Source of the DNA: Gigaspora rosea
Lineage: Eukaryota; Glomeromycota; Glomeromycetes; Diversisporales; Gigasporaceae
Direction of reading: 5' to 3'
Assembly: GCA_003550325.1 (NCBI GenBank)
Contig: QKWP01001084.1
Location: forward strand, 70,120 to 134,119
Length of the DNA stretch: 64,000 nt
In this document: piece after piece, positions 21,808 to 30,939 of the stretch
Position numbering within the stretch: position 1 is the stretch's first letter
How the letters are laid out: each line of letters opens with the position of its first letter
Translations under genes and position numbers: made by a program
The notes under the pieces: generated by a model
Told to the model about the DNA's origin: nothing
What the model saw: the letters and a program-made list of their open reading frames with translations, nothing else
The model's database searches: none

Positions 21808-24800
21808 ATGAACAGTAATCAAAGGAACAGTGGTCCAAGTTCATCGAACAAAACAACAATTAAAACAAACAAAGGAAATGAAACAGACAAACGGGAGGTA
21901 ATTACTGAAGCAATTGAAGGACTAAGCAATGTAAATAAAAGAATGAAAATTCAAATGTCAACTATAAACGTACAAGGAATAAATGTTGAATCAAAAAGGA
22001 GGTTGATCCTAGAAGAACTCGAGAAAAGAAAACTGGATATAGTTGCACTAACTGAAACAAAGCTTGCAGAAAAAGTGGACTTGCGAACGCAGCTAATGAA
22101 CGAACAATATAAAATATATATCGCACCTACAATGCCAGATAAGGAGATAAAGAGAGAAGCATCTATAGGAGTAGCAATACTAGTAAAACCAGATATTAGT
22201 TGTTATATACACAACATACAGACACACGAAGAAACGGCGATATATGTAGATTTCTTCTTCCCGCAACATAACAGGATGTGTGTAATAGTGGTATATATAC
22301 CAAGCGATAAAGGAGAAATTTCGAAACGTACACAAGAAAAGATAAAATCATGGATAGAACAGGCCAACGCGAGAGCAATGAAAATTGTAATAATGGGAGA
22401 TTTTAACAGTAATATACATAGAAAGGAGGACGAAAAAAGAACACCGATATTCAAAACGATGCAAGAAAACTCAATAATGAGTCTACTGAATGAATATGAC
22501 ATTAAGGACTATACATGGAAGAGAGGAAAGTCAGAATCACAGATTGACGAAATATGGATATCAACAAACCTATTCATGAAAGCAAAATACCCTAGTATAG
22601 AATTCTTAGTGGCAGCAAACAGTGACCACAAGATAATAGGTACCGAACTGCAATTAGGCGAGATCAAAAGAATAAGAAGGAAAAAGCAGAAGAAGAAAGT
22701 ATACCTGTACAGGGAGACAGATGAAAGTGCTTGGGAAAACTTCAATAAAGAGGTGGGAGATAAAGTTGAAGGATTGCAGATTCAGTGTGTTATCGACGAA
22801 ACCACACTTAACAAGGCTTGGCATAAGCTTAATCTGGCAATAAAACAAGCTGCAAATAACAATATCAAAAATAAATTGGTAGTTATGAGAGGCTTCGAAG
22901 CAAGGACTAAAAAGGCCTCGATTTTGCACAAAGCACTGGTTAAAATAAATAAGGTAATGAAATATTTAAAAGAGTTGAAGCAACCTCTAAATCCGAGCAC
23001 GGCTGTAGAAGGAATAAACAAAAAACTCGAGAAGATAAGCGAAATGATACAATGTGGAAAAATGGAACTGATAGAAGAAGATTTAGAACACACAAACATT
23101 CAAAAAAGCATACTAAAAATTAAGGAAATCAGAAGGTTGATCCACAAATGTAGACAGGAAGAAAACAATAGTGAGATTAGAGAGAAAATAGCAGAAGCAA
23201 TCGAAAGAAGAGAGAACAACCTTCAAGCCAACACAAAGAAGATGATAGATAGTGTGTTGAAGAGGAGACGAGCAAGAGTAGAGATAGAAAATATAAAAAA
23301 GGGAGAAGAATTGTTAGTAGAAGCAGAAAAAATCAAAGAAGAGGTTAGAGCACATTTTAGAAATTGGACGAGAGAAAACAAAAGTAATTGGGACTTCTGG
23401 GAGGAATGGAAGGCAGAGTATGAACCTAAGAAAGAAGTCGAAGAAGAACAGTATGAGTCACTGATTAAAAAAGTGGAGATGCAAGAGTTGATGACTATCA
23501 TCGCGGAGGCAAGCTCGAACAAAGCAACGGGGCCCGATGACATTTCAAATGAGATGATCAAACAGTTACCACAAAACGCACTAGAAGTTCTGTTAGAAAT
23601 AATAAACTTTGCAATAGACACAGGAATAACACCGAAGGCGTGGAGTTATGGGCTGGTCTACCCTATAGGCAAGAAAGAAACGTTTGACGGAGACCTGAGA
23701 CAAACTAGACCGATAACCTTAATAGGGCACGCTCGAAAAATCATGACCAAATTGCTGACAATAAGACTCAATAGGATCCTAGTAGAAACAAAAATACTTA
23801 ATCCAAAAAACAATTCAGCGTTACCACATACATCGACAGCAGCACCAATTAGCTGGCTAGCGAACATACAGGAGGATGCTTGGTTAAACAAGAAGGATTT
23901 TTGGTTACTATCACAGGACACATCCAAAGCATATGATACAGTGCATTTAGAACTACTATGGAAAGCATTGAGAAGAATCAGATGTCCGGAAAAATTCATC
24001 GAAATATTAAAAGGCCTGATGAGGAAAAGACAAAACCAAGTAATAACGAATATAGGAAAAACGAACCAGTACCTTGTAGAAGACGGTCTCGACCAAGGGA
24101 GCCCATTGTCGCCGACCTTGTGGAGAATATACTACGATCCTCTCATATCAAGAATAGATAAAGAACAGAATGGGTACAAGATGCAAACGTGCACGCCGAA
24201 TGGAAAGTTAGTAGAATGCAGGATGTCAGTGCTGGCATATATGGACGATTCTCTATGGATAGCAGAGAAGAGAGAAGACCTGCAAAAAATAATAGACATG
24301 GCGAACAATTTTTACCAACTAACAAGAATCAAAGTAAACCCAACAAAATCAGTGTTTGTAACAAATTCCAAAGAAGAGGGTACAATATCTTTCGATAGAG
24401 AAGTAATGGAGAGAAGGTCAAATAATATGCCTTTTAGATACCTTGGATGTTGGTTTGGAACAAATCAAAAACAGAAAGAAGTCAGAGAAAAGATAAAAGA
24501 AGAAGTAGAGGCCGCAATAAATAGACTAAACAGAGCTCGAATCACGGAAAAACAGTACATATATATCACGAATTGCGTTATACTAACAAGATTAGCTTAT
24601 AGAGTTCAGAACGTGGTACTAAGTGCAAAGATGTGTGAAGATATTACAAAAAGATATACTAACGGCATAAAGCAGAAAGCAAGACTAGCAAGATCTGTTC
24701 CAGACTCACTATTAACAAATCACAATATATACGGAGTCAAAAAAGTAAAAGATATACAGGCAATGCAACAAATAAGTCAACTATGGAAAGAATTGAACCA

Positions 24801-26637
24801 AGAGGATTTCGAGGACTCACCACTATACGTGAACATACAAAACTTACAAAACGGAGCAGCAACAAACGTGTCAATATTGGAAGAGTGCGCAGTTTACCCA
24901 ATGGAATTTGCAAATACAAGGATCGCATTAATATTAGATAATATGCACAATACAAACATACAATTGTTCAAAGGAGTAGGAAAATGGCCTAGGCATTTCG
25001 AAGAGAAGGGGACCTCAGTTAATGAATTATTATTGAACAATAAAAAGAAAAATACAATCAAAGCCAAGTTGAATAAACATCGAATTTACTACAAGGAACA
25101 ACTAATAAATAGCGATGGCACAAAACTTTTAGAGTGGGGAGAAATACCCCATAATATAGGAAAGATAATCAAAGGCAAGAAACCAAGATGGTTCGAGGAA
25201 ATGAGAGAGGCGATACAAAACCAAGAAAACCCGAGTATAGAAGGACTCGAGCTAAACCCTTTCACGCTAAAAGAAACTAAGGAAGTGGAGTTACAAAATG
25301 GAAAATGGGTAATAACAAGAGAAGGAATGATAGGAAGGATTATAAACGTAAAGAATAGGAGAGTAAATTTAAGTCATTGGAATATAGAAGGGAATAATAT
25401 AACAGAAAAGTGCGTCGGGTGCATAGAGCACATAGCAACTCGGACCACGGCAGGAACAATGACGAAGTTGATTAAAGATGTGACACCACTAACAGTAAAC
25501 CGCAAAAGAAGAATATATGGTAATATAGCAGACATAATTATGGCATTCAGAAGGAGAAAGAAACAAGAAGAGGGATTCGCAAAAGAAATATTCATGAGTA
25601 AAAGCACAATAAGGTCGTGGAGATTTATAAAAAATTTCAGAAACATGGATGAAGTATTGATGAAGAAACATGAAGAAATAGGAAATAAGAAAGAAGTCGA
25701 GGTAGAGGTGATAACTGAAAAGACAGGAAAGAAGAAGGGGGAGAAGTCGTACCTATCAGCGATTATACTAGATACAGAACAGAAGATAAAGTTTAAAATT
25801 GAAAATATTGTATGGCCATCAGAAGAGAAGTTAGCTCTGACATCATTAGCAATACTGATAGCGATATGTAAAGAGAAGGCAACAATTAAAGTCAATACAA
25901 ATTCAGAAATGGTGATGAAAATAGCGGGGAAAATAAGAGACCAAACGACTACGAAAATGACACTAATTAAAGAAAACCTAGGACACTTGGCACATGCCGT
26001 AAAAATAATGTTAGAAAATAAACAGGTTAAGATAGAAGCAAGGTTGAACAAAAATTTGAAAAAGGAAATAGAAGAACCAAAGACAAAAGTGGAGATTGAA
26101 GTATACAAATTCGACAATAGGAGTTACTACGCAACATATGACAAACAAATGATTTCACATAACATACGTAAATTTATGAAAAGAATAATAAATGGAGAGA
26201 ATGTAGCAGAGTGGAGAACGCTAAAGAGGAACCAAGAGATGGCGACGGACAAGACAGAGATAGATTGGGAACTTACGTACAGCAACATAAACTACTACGG
26301 TAGACCGCTAGAAAGAAGGACGTCAAAAGAGGATTCTAGACTAAAAACGTTTAAGGTAAAAATGCTACTAAAAGAATTGCCGACATTACTATACTTACAT
26401 TACAGGGACGCAAAGAAATACACGGACACACTATGCAGAAGATGTGGAAATGAACAGGAAGACCAAACGCACTGGTTGTTATGTGAAGAGAACCGATACA
26501 AGATTGAAGACGCAATATTCGAAGCTTTAGAACAAACGGAGGACGAAAGAAAGGTGCAAAGAGAAGAACTAGAAGAGATTACCCAAAGAATAAAAGAAAA
26601 TTTGAACGAGGAGAAGAAGCAATACCGATCAGTATAA
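21808..26637 (+). CDS. LINE ORF2: endonuclease-reverse transcriptase, C-terminus frameshifted
   Basis: 1609 residues. The endonuclease (about 50-285) shows N54 in STINVQG, E83 in LTETKL, D198/N200 in GDFNSN, and S272-D273-H274 in NSDH, all in the expected exonuclease/endonuclease/phosphatase order. The reverse transcriptase (about 560-900) has ATGPDDI (573), RPITLI, D704 in SQDTSKAYD, QGSPLSP and catalytic YMDD at 811-814, then YLGCWFG. Residues ~1320-1440 may be a decayed RNase H fold. A CX2CX8HX3C finger is at 1543-1559. Function: nicks the target and copies the element RNA at the nick. A 1-bp deletion near 26608 and another near 26731 relative to copy 1 move the final ~80 codons out of frame, so activity is doubtful though the finger is kept. 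Confidence 0.95.
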   Translation: MNSNQRNSGPSSSNKTTIKTNKGNETDKREVITEAIEGLSNVNKRMKIQMSTINVQGINVESKRRLILEELEKRKLDIVALTETKLAEKVDLRTQLMNEQYKIYIAPTMPDKEIKREASIGVAILVKPDISCYIHNIQTHEETAIYVDFFFPQHNRMCVIVVYIPSDKGEISKRTQEKIKSWIEQANARAMKIVIMGDFNSNIHRKEDEKRTPIFKTMQENSIMSLLNEYDIKDYTWKRGKSESQIDEIWISTNLFMKAKYPSIEFLVAANSDHKIIGTELQLGEIKRIRRKKQKKKVYLYRETDESAWENFNKEVGDKVEGLQIQCVIDETTLNKAWHKLNLAIKQAANNNIKNKLVVMRGFEARTKKASILHKALVKINKVMKYLKELKQPLNPSTAVEGINKKLEKISEMIQCGKMELIEEDLEHTNIQKSILKIKEIRRLIHKCRQEENNSEIREKIAEAIERRENNLQANTKKMIDSVLKRRRARVEIENIKKGEELLVEAEKIKEEVRAHFRNWTRENKSNWDFWEEWKAEYEPKKEVEEEQYESLIKKVEMQELMTIIAEASSNKATGPDDISNEMIKQLPQNALEVLLEIINFAIDTGITPKAWSYGLVYPIGKKETFDGDLRQTRPITLIGHARKIMTKLLTIRLNRILVETKILNPKNNSALPHTSTAAPISWLANIQEDAWLNKKDFWLLSQDTSKAYDTVHLELLWKALRRIRCPEKFIEILKGLMRKRQNQVITNIGKTNQYLVEDGLDQGSPLSPTLWRIYYDPLISRIDKEQNGYKMQTCTPNGKLVECRMSVLAYMDDSLWIAEKREDLQKIIDMANNFYQLTRIKVNPTKSVFVTNSKEEGTISFDREVMERRSNNMPFRYLGCWFGTNQKQKEVREKIKEEVEAAINRLNRARITEKQYIYITNCVILTRLAYRVQNVVLSAKMCEDITKRYTNGIKQKARLARSVPDSLLTNHNIYGVKKVKDIQAMQQISQLWKELNQEDFEDSPLYVNIQNLQNGAATNVSILEECAVYPMEFANTRIALILDNMHNTNIQLFKGVGKWPRHFEEKGTSVNELLLNNKKKNTIKAKLNKHRIYYKEQLINSDGTKLLEWGEIPHNIGKIIKGKKPRWFEEMREAIQNQENPSIEGLELNPFTLKETKEVELQNGKWVITREGMIGRIINVKNRRVNLSHWNIEGNNITEKCVGCIEHIATRTTAGTMTKLIKDVTPLTVNRKRRIYGNIADIIMAFRRRKKQEEGFAKEIFMSKSTIRSWRFIKNFRNMDEVLMKKHEEIGNKKEVEVEVITEKTGKKKGEKSYLSAIILDTEQKIKFKIENIVWPSEEKLALTSLAILIAICKEKATIKVNTNSEMVMKIAGKIRDQTTTKMTLIKENLGHLAHAVKIMLENKQVKIEARLNKNLKKEIEEPKTKVEIEVYKFDNRSYYATYDKQMISHNIRKFMKRIINGENVAEWRTLKRNQEMATDKTEIDWELTYSNINYYGRPLERRTSKEDSRLKTFKVKMLLKELPTLLYLHYRDAKKYTDTLCRRCGNEQEDQTHWLLCEENRYKIEDAIFEALEQTEDERKVQREELEEITQRIKENLNEEKKQYRSV

Positions 26638-27146
26638 TAATTAAGAGTGACATCCTAACGAAGAAAGAAAGAAAAGACAAAAAGAAAACAGTAGAATTTA
26701 CAAACAGACTAGTAAAGAAAATCCACAAAATATGTGGAAAAAAAGCAGGGTGCTAATAAACAGCCTACCGGCGATAGAAGGCGACCCTGAAGAAATACCG
26801 GAACAGAGAAAACACAGGAAAGATCATAAAGAAAAGAAGCTAATATGGTTTAATAAGTGGAGGGACACCTTCATCAACGAAAACACTACAAACTATAACA
26901 TCGACTAAGTAGATCTGCGGTCTATCTTGGCAAAGCTTAGATCGGGAGTAAACTAGCTCTAGTCTACCTTTCCTTAGAATATAGTCTACCTTTCCTTAGA
27001 ATAAAATAGTTATAGCAACATGTAATAAATGTACTCTGGCCTCACCTAAAAAAAAAAAAAAAAATAAAATAAATGTACTCTATAACAATTATAATAAATA
27101 GAAAAGAGAACAGATCTCGCTTTTAAAAAAAAAAAAAAAAGAAAAA
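26638..27146 (+). other. Out-of-frame ORF2 tail and 3' UTR of LINE copy 2
   Basis: 26638-26900 still encodes the lost C-terminal segment in other frames. The UTR differs from copy 1 by a tandem 22-bp duplication (26961-27004, unit AGTCTACCTTTCC...) and a small A-rich insertion (27038-27067). The element ends at AGATCTCGCTT (27112-27122) plus tail. Confidence 0.85.
27024..27081 (+). mobile_element. Micro-retroinsertion in the LINE 3' UTR
   Basis: AATAAATGTACTCT occurs at 27024-27037 and 27068-27081. Between them lies GGCCTCACCT followed by an A-run and TAAA (30 bp). Copy 1 has a single AATAAATGTACTCT and no insert. A 10-base 3' fragment with a poly(A) tail and a 14-bp target duplication is the signature of an extremely short retrotransposition event. 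Confidence 0.75.
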
Positions 27147-27163
27147 GAAAGTAGCTGAGAACC
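27147..27163 (+). repeat. Right target-site duplication of LINE copy 2
   Basis: GAAAGTAGCTGAGAACC, identical to 19274-19290. Confidence 0.93.
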
Positions 27164-27795
27164 TGAACACATTCTTGAAGAAATATATGAAATAGGTTAT
27201 ATATAGCTTTGAGACTATCAATCAGTGCAACAACCATACCTGGGCACTAGTAGAATAAGCCGAGTATTGGCCTATATTATAGTTAGCTTTGAGTTCTTAT
27301 ATTTTTTTACATAAACTACTAATAAAGTAGAGCATAATTGTTAAGTTTAAAAAAAAATAATGATACAAAACTTTAACGATCTTGTGACTCTGTAATTAGA
27401 TTTTAATAATTTTGAACTTGCTAGAATCATCTTATTGAGACAAACATTTTGGTAGTAAAATCATCCAAAACAGACTAGTAGAAAAATTTACTTAATATTA
27501 AATAATTTTTTTTTCTCTTTGATGAATACCATAGATTCCTGAAAATAAGCAACCTTTTTTTGGGCGATTTTAAGACCAAAAAATTAAAGGTAGCTTATTT
27601 TCAGATTATACAGGTTTTTGAATATTTATTCCCAATAGCAGAGGTTGCTTATTATCGGGTGTTATTTTGAAAAAAATTCTCACACATATAAAATTGTGCA
27701 TTGAGATTCAAACTGGATTTGTATGCGTATATCCAGCATGCACATTATTAAAATGCAATACATGCATACATATGCTATATACTTCTGTTTTTATT
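27164..27795. other. Spacer, no gene; LINE B 3' remnant at left
   Basis: The first part continues the LINE B 3' region interrupted at 19273. Around 27360-27490 is one arm-like copy of the palindromic repeat also seen at 28245-28593 and 47.4-48.6 kb. 27540-27670 has the dispersed AATAAGCNACC motif. Confidence 0.4.
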
Positions 27796-27978
27796 TTTTT
27801 TTTAGTTTTAAACCAGTTTTTTTATTTTTAAATATGTTTTTTTTATTTAAATTTTTTATTATTTATTTTTTTCGTTTTTTAAACTGTTTTTTTATTTTTA
27901 AATATTTTTTTTTATTTTTAAATATTTTTTTTTATTTTTAAATATTTTTTTTTATTTTTAAATATTTTTTTTTATTTT
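27796..27978 (+). repeat. T-rich minisatellite running into the assembly gap
   Basis: Near-perfect tandem TTTTTTTTATTTTTAAATA units (about 19 bp), most regular from 27880. The array abuts the N run, so its length is unknown. Confidence 0.85.
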
Positions 27979-28244
27979 NNNNNNNNNNNNNNNNNNNNNN
28001 NNNNNNNNNNNNNNNNNNNNNNNNNNNNNNNNNNNNNNNNNNNNNNNNNNNNNNNNNNNNNNNNNNNNNNNNNNNNNNNNNNNNNNNNNNNNNNNNNNNN
28101 NNNNNNNNNNNNNNNNNNNNNNNNNNNNNNNNNNNNNNNNNNNNNNNNNNNNNNNNNNNNNNNNNNNNNNNNNNNNNNNNNNNNNNNNNNNNNNNNNNNN
28201 NNNNNNNNNNNNNNNNNNNNNNNNNNNNNNNNNNNNNNNNNNNN
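27979..28244. other. Assembly gap (266 N)
   Basis: Unsequenced bases between the minisatellite and a long palindrome. Open frames crossing it are artefacts. Confidence 1.
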
Positions 28245-28593
28245 AAAAATCTTTAACAGCGAATAACTTTTGTCCCACTGGTTCGTTTTTAATGAAACAA
28301 CTACCAAAATGATCACATCGATGAGACGATTCTAATGAACCCAAAATCGTTAAAATCCAATCACTGGATCCAGAGATCGTTAACGATTTGTATCACTTCG
28401 GGTATTTAAGGATTGGTTTTTTCAATCCTTAAACATCCGAAGTGATACAAATCGTTAACGATCTCTGGATCCAGTGATTGGATTTTAACGATTTTGGGTT
28501 CATTAGAATCGTCTCATCGATGTGATCATTTTGGTAGTTGTTTCATTAAAAACGAACCAGTGGGACAAAAGTTATTCGCTGTTAAAGATTTTT
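28245..28593. repeat. Near-perfect palindrome, arms about 172 bp
   Basis: 28245-28416 and 28421-28593 are inverted copies with only a few mismatches and a ~4-base centre (near 28419). Landmarks are CTGGATCCAGAGATCGTTAA in the left arm and its complement in the right. The left arm begins at the N gap, so it may be longer. Diverged relatives occur at 47.4-48.7 kb. Probably a foldback MITE; it would extrude as a cruciform. Confidence 0.9.
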
Positions 28594-28699
28594 AGAATTT
28601 TTAATAGTAAATTCCAAAAATCCGCGGATATGTTACTTTTTTTTTTGTACTGTATTAACATTTACTTTTTTTTTTCTGTACTAGTTTGTCACGTTTTGT
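28594..28699. other. Spacer
   Basis: T-rich; nothing recognised. Confidence 0.3.
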
Positions 28700-28790
28700 G
28701 GTGTCGTCGCTGTTGTCGTCCTTGGGTATCGTCGCTCGGTGTCGTCGCTTTGGTGTCGTTGCTTTGGTGTCGTTGTCTTGGTGTGAATCC
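28700..28790 (+). repeat. GTGTCGTYG minisatellite
   Basis: About six copies of a 15-bp unit resembling GGTGTCGTTGCTTTG, locally GC-richer than the surroundings. Open frames over it are not convincing genes. Confidence 0.65.
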
Positions 28791-29130
28791 GTCATTTAGG
28801 TGCTGGGCATTTTGTCATTGCTTTGCCGCTTTGCCACTTGTTTGTGTTGTTTATTTTGGCGCTTTATGCCGTAAATTCGCTGGTTGCACCATACTTTCGG
28901 TGTCGTTGGTGTGAATTGGCTTTGTTTGTTGCCAACGTGATTTCGGTTATATAGCGCACTTATTTAGGTTGAAGTTAGGTTGAATTTAGGATAAGTTGTT
29001 TTAGTTAGAGGTTAGGGTTAGAGTGGGTTATTTTGGATAGGGTTAGGGTAGTTTTTATTCGTTGTTTTTGTTTTCCAGTTTGTGTCTATTTCTAATGCTT
29101 TTTTTCTGCTTTGTTTAGAGCGTCTTGGTG

Positions 29131-29287
29131 CGTATAGTTTCTTCGTTCCGGTTAGTAGACGTATTTGGAAAGTATGACGGGTTTTTGAACTTTCTTGGTT
29201 ATTCCAGGCCGTATAGTTTCTTTGTTCCGGTTAGTGGACGTATTTGGGAAGTATGACAGTTTTTGGACTTTCTTGGTTATTCCGGGG
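29131..29287 (+). repeat. 79-bp tandem duplication
   Basis: CGTATAGTTTCTTCGTTCCG at 29131 recurs as CGTATAGTTTCTTTGTTCCG at 29210; both units end in TTTCTTGGTTATTCC. Roughly 90% identical, two copies. Confidence 0.8.
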
Positions 29288-29440
29288 CGTGTTATTTCAT
29301 TCTTTGTTGTTTTTTTTTGTTTTCCGGCTTTTGAACCGTTTACTAATGCTTCCTTCTTTTTTTCTCTGTTTGTAAAGGCATTTTGGAGCTAGGGTTAGAG
29401 TAAGTTAGAGTAGTTGTGGTTGTATCGAATATTTAGGAAA

Positions 29441-29532
29441 GTGAGCGAAGCGGAGGCGACAGCTGAAGCGAAGCGACTACAGGGTGAGCGAAGCGAGTCC
29501 TGTCTGTGTTGCTTCGCTACGCTCAGCAACAC
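29441..29532. repeat. GC-rich cluster of GCGAAGCG motifs with hairpin
   Basis: GAGCGAAGCG-type motifs at about 29443, 29468 and 29490 face inverted TTGCTTCGCT at about 29510. GTGTTGCT ... AGCAACAC forms an 8-bp stem. It stands out because the surroundings are strongly AT-rich. Function unknown; possibly the loop end of a mobile element. Confidence 0.45.
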
Positions 29533-29699
29533 AAGCTGTACTAAGTATAATGAAGTGGCATATAGGAATATATATTTACGTGTAGGCATAGCTTTGTTTT
29601 TGCTTGGGTTATATGTTAGGGTAGGTAGGGTATATTAGATAGCTTTTTAGTATAACATAGTTGTTGTATCATGCCGTGCAAGTGTAATAAATTAATTGC

Positions 29700-30280
29700 T
29701 ATTAATCGCTATAAAATATAATTCTTGCATAAGTAAAATTTTTAATAAATTAAAAAAAATCGTACCCGTTGATTACATCGATCATGCGATCCGGAGTGTG
29801 CCATCGATTACGTGTTTCGGGGTTATCCGGGGTTATTCGGTGTTATTCGGGGGTGCACAGTGGTGCAGATGCACCATTTTTTAAAATATTAAATTTTTTT
29901 ATTATTTTTTTTCATTTTTAAAACTTTTTTTTATTTTTAAACGGTTTTTTTATTTTTAAATTTTTAAACATTTTTTTATTTTTTTTATTTTTAAACATTT
30001 TTTTTTAAATTTTTTATTATTTAATTTTTTTTCGGTTTTAAATTCTTTTTATTTTCAGATTTCTTTTTTAGTTTTTCTTTTTTATTATAATTTAGAAGTT
30101 TAATATACTTCGCATGGGTATGATGTGCTTGTATATCGCACTCTAATTTGATTAGCTAAATTTGCAAATCATTATTTTAAAAAAAATAAACAATTTTTGT
30201 TAAAATCTTTAGACTAAGAATTAGCCTAAAAAATTTTAAAAAAAGTCTTAAAATTTTTTGTACCTATATACAAAATTTAG
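29700..30280. other. No gene; T-rich low-complexity stretch 29880-30080
   Basis: 29880-30080 repeats TTTTTTATTTTTAAAC-like words similar to 27796-27978. Nothing else recognised. Confidence 0.5.
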
Positions 30281-30435
30281 TACTGAGCAAGTTTACTTAA
30301 TTGAATTAGAAAAGTTGTCTTAATAAAATTTAAATAAATCGTTAATAAATGAGTTAAAAAAATGAAAATTGCAAATATCTCTAAATTTTGATAAGACAAC
30401 CCTTCTAATTTGACTAAGTAACCTTGTTTAGCACA
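30281..30435. repeat. Inverted repeat, arms about 55 bp
   Basis: TACTGAGCAAGTTTACTTAA ... AAGTTGTCTTA at 30281 is mirrored by TAAGACAACCC ... CTAAGTAACC at 30401-30435. Imperfect arms; likely a decayed foldback MITE distantly like family A. Confidence 0.55.
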
Positions 30436-30755
30436 AAATTTTGCACTTATAGTCAACTTTTTTTAATTCAAACTGCTAGGACTGCTTTTTTTTACTACAT
30501 AAAAATTTGAAAAAGTTCAGTTTTCAAAAAGTTATATAACTTATCCGAACTTTATAATAAAATTTACAAATGTTCTAGGAGATTTTGTTCAGTTTAGAGA
30601 GAGTTTAATAGTGTTCGGTTTAGAGAGGTTCAGATTAAAGAGAGGCAACTGTATATACAAAAAAATTTAAGAATTTCCTAGTAAACCTTCTAACCTAACC
30701 CTAATCTAAAAGTTTTTACAATAAGGGCAGTGACAGATATTATGTAATATCCTAG

Positions 30756-30939
30756 GGGACCCCAGACAATTCTAATAGAGGTGGAGGATAAAAAGTGGGT
30801 AGATTTTTTGGGCCAAACTCATCTAAATTCTGGTCAAAATTAAAAAATAATTTTAATTTTGATCAGAATTAAGGTTAATTTGGTTCAAAATCTACCCACT
30901 TTTTACCCTACTACCTACTATAGAATTGTCTGGGGTCCT
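30756..30939. mobile_element. 184-bp palindromic MITE of the GGACCCC group
   Basis: Ends GGGACCCCAGACAATTCTA and TAGAATTGTCTGGGGTCCT are inverted, and the interior is also nearly palindromic (AAAGTGGGTAGATTTT against AAAATCTACCCACTTT). It shares the GGACCCC start with the hAT-like elements at 1708, 3094 and 46849. No matching target duplication found. Confidence 0.75.

Larger units (their letters stand above)
19291..27146 (+). mobile_element. LINE copy 2, full length with 17-bp TSD
   Basis: A 7.86-kb non-LTR retrotransposon bounded by perfect 17-bp duplications and ending in AGATCTCGCTTTT plus an A-rich tail. It has a ~270-bp leader, ORF1 (19561-21804), ORF2 (21808-26637) and a 3' UTR. No LTRs or integrase are present. 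It inserted into the 3' end of decayed LINE B. Both ORFs are open over nearly their whole length; only the last ~80 codons of ORF2 are frameshifted. ORF2 has an APE-type endonuclease before the reverse transcriptase, which places it among EN-bearing LINEs; I do not assign a clade. Confidence 0.95.

Noticed and set aside
27723-27941. 72-codon Phe-rich frame
   Set aside because: Product of T-rich simple repeats.
27958-28344. Open frames across the N run
   Set aside because: Created by unknown bases; no real sequence support.
28522-28914. 130-codon frame in the palindrome and minisatellite
   Set aside because: Begins inside the palindrome arm, whose other arm gives the same peptide on the opposite strand, then runs into low-complexity repeats.
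29000-29060. TTAGGGTTAG words suggesting interstitial telomere repeat
   Set aside because: Only two or three scattered TTAGGG words in G/T-rich DNA, no tandem array.
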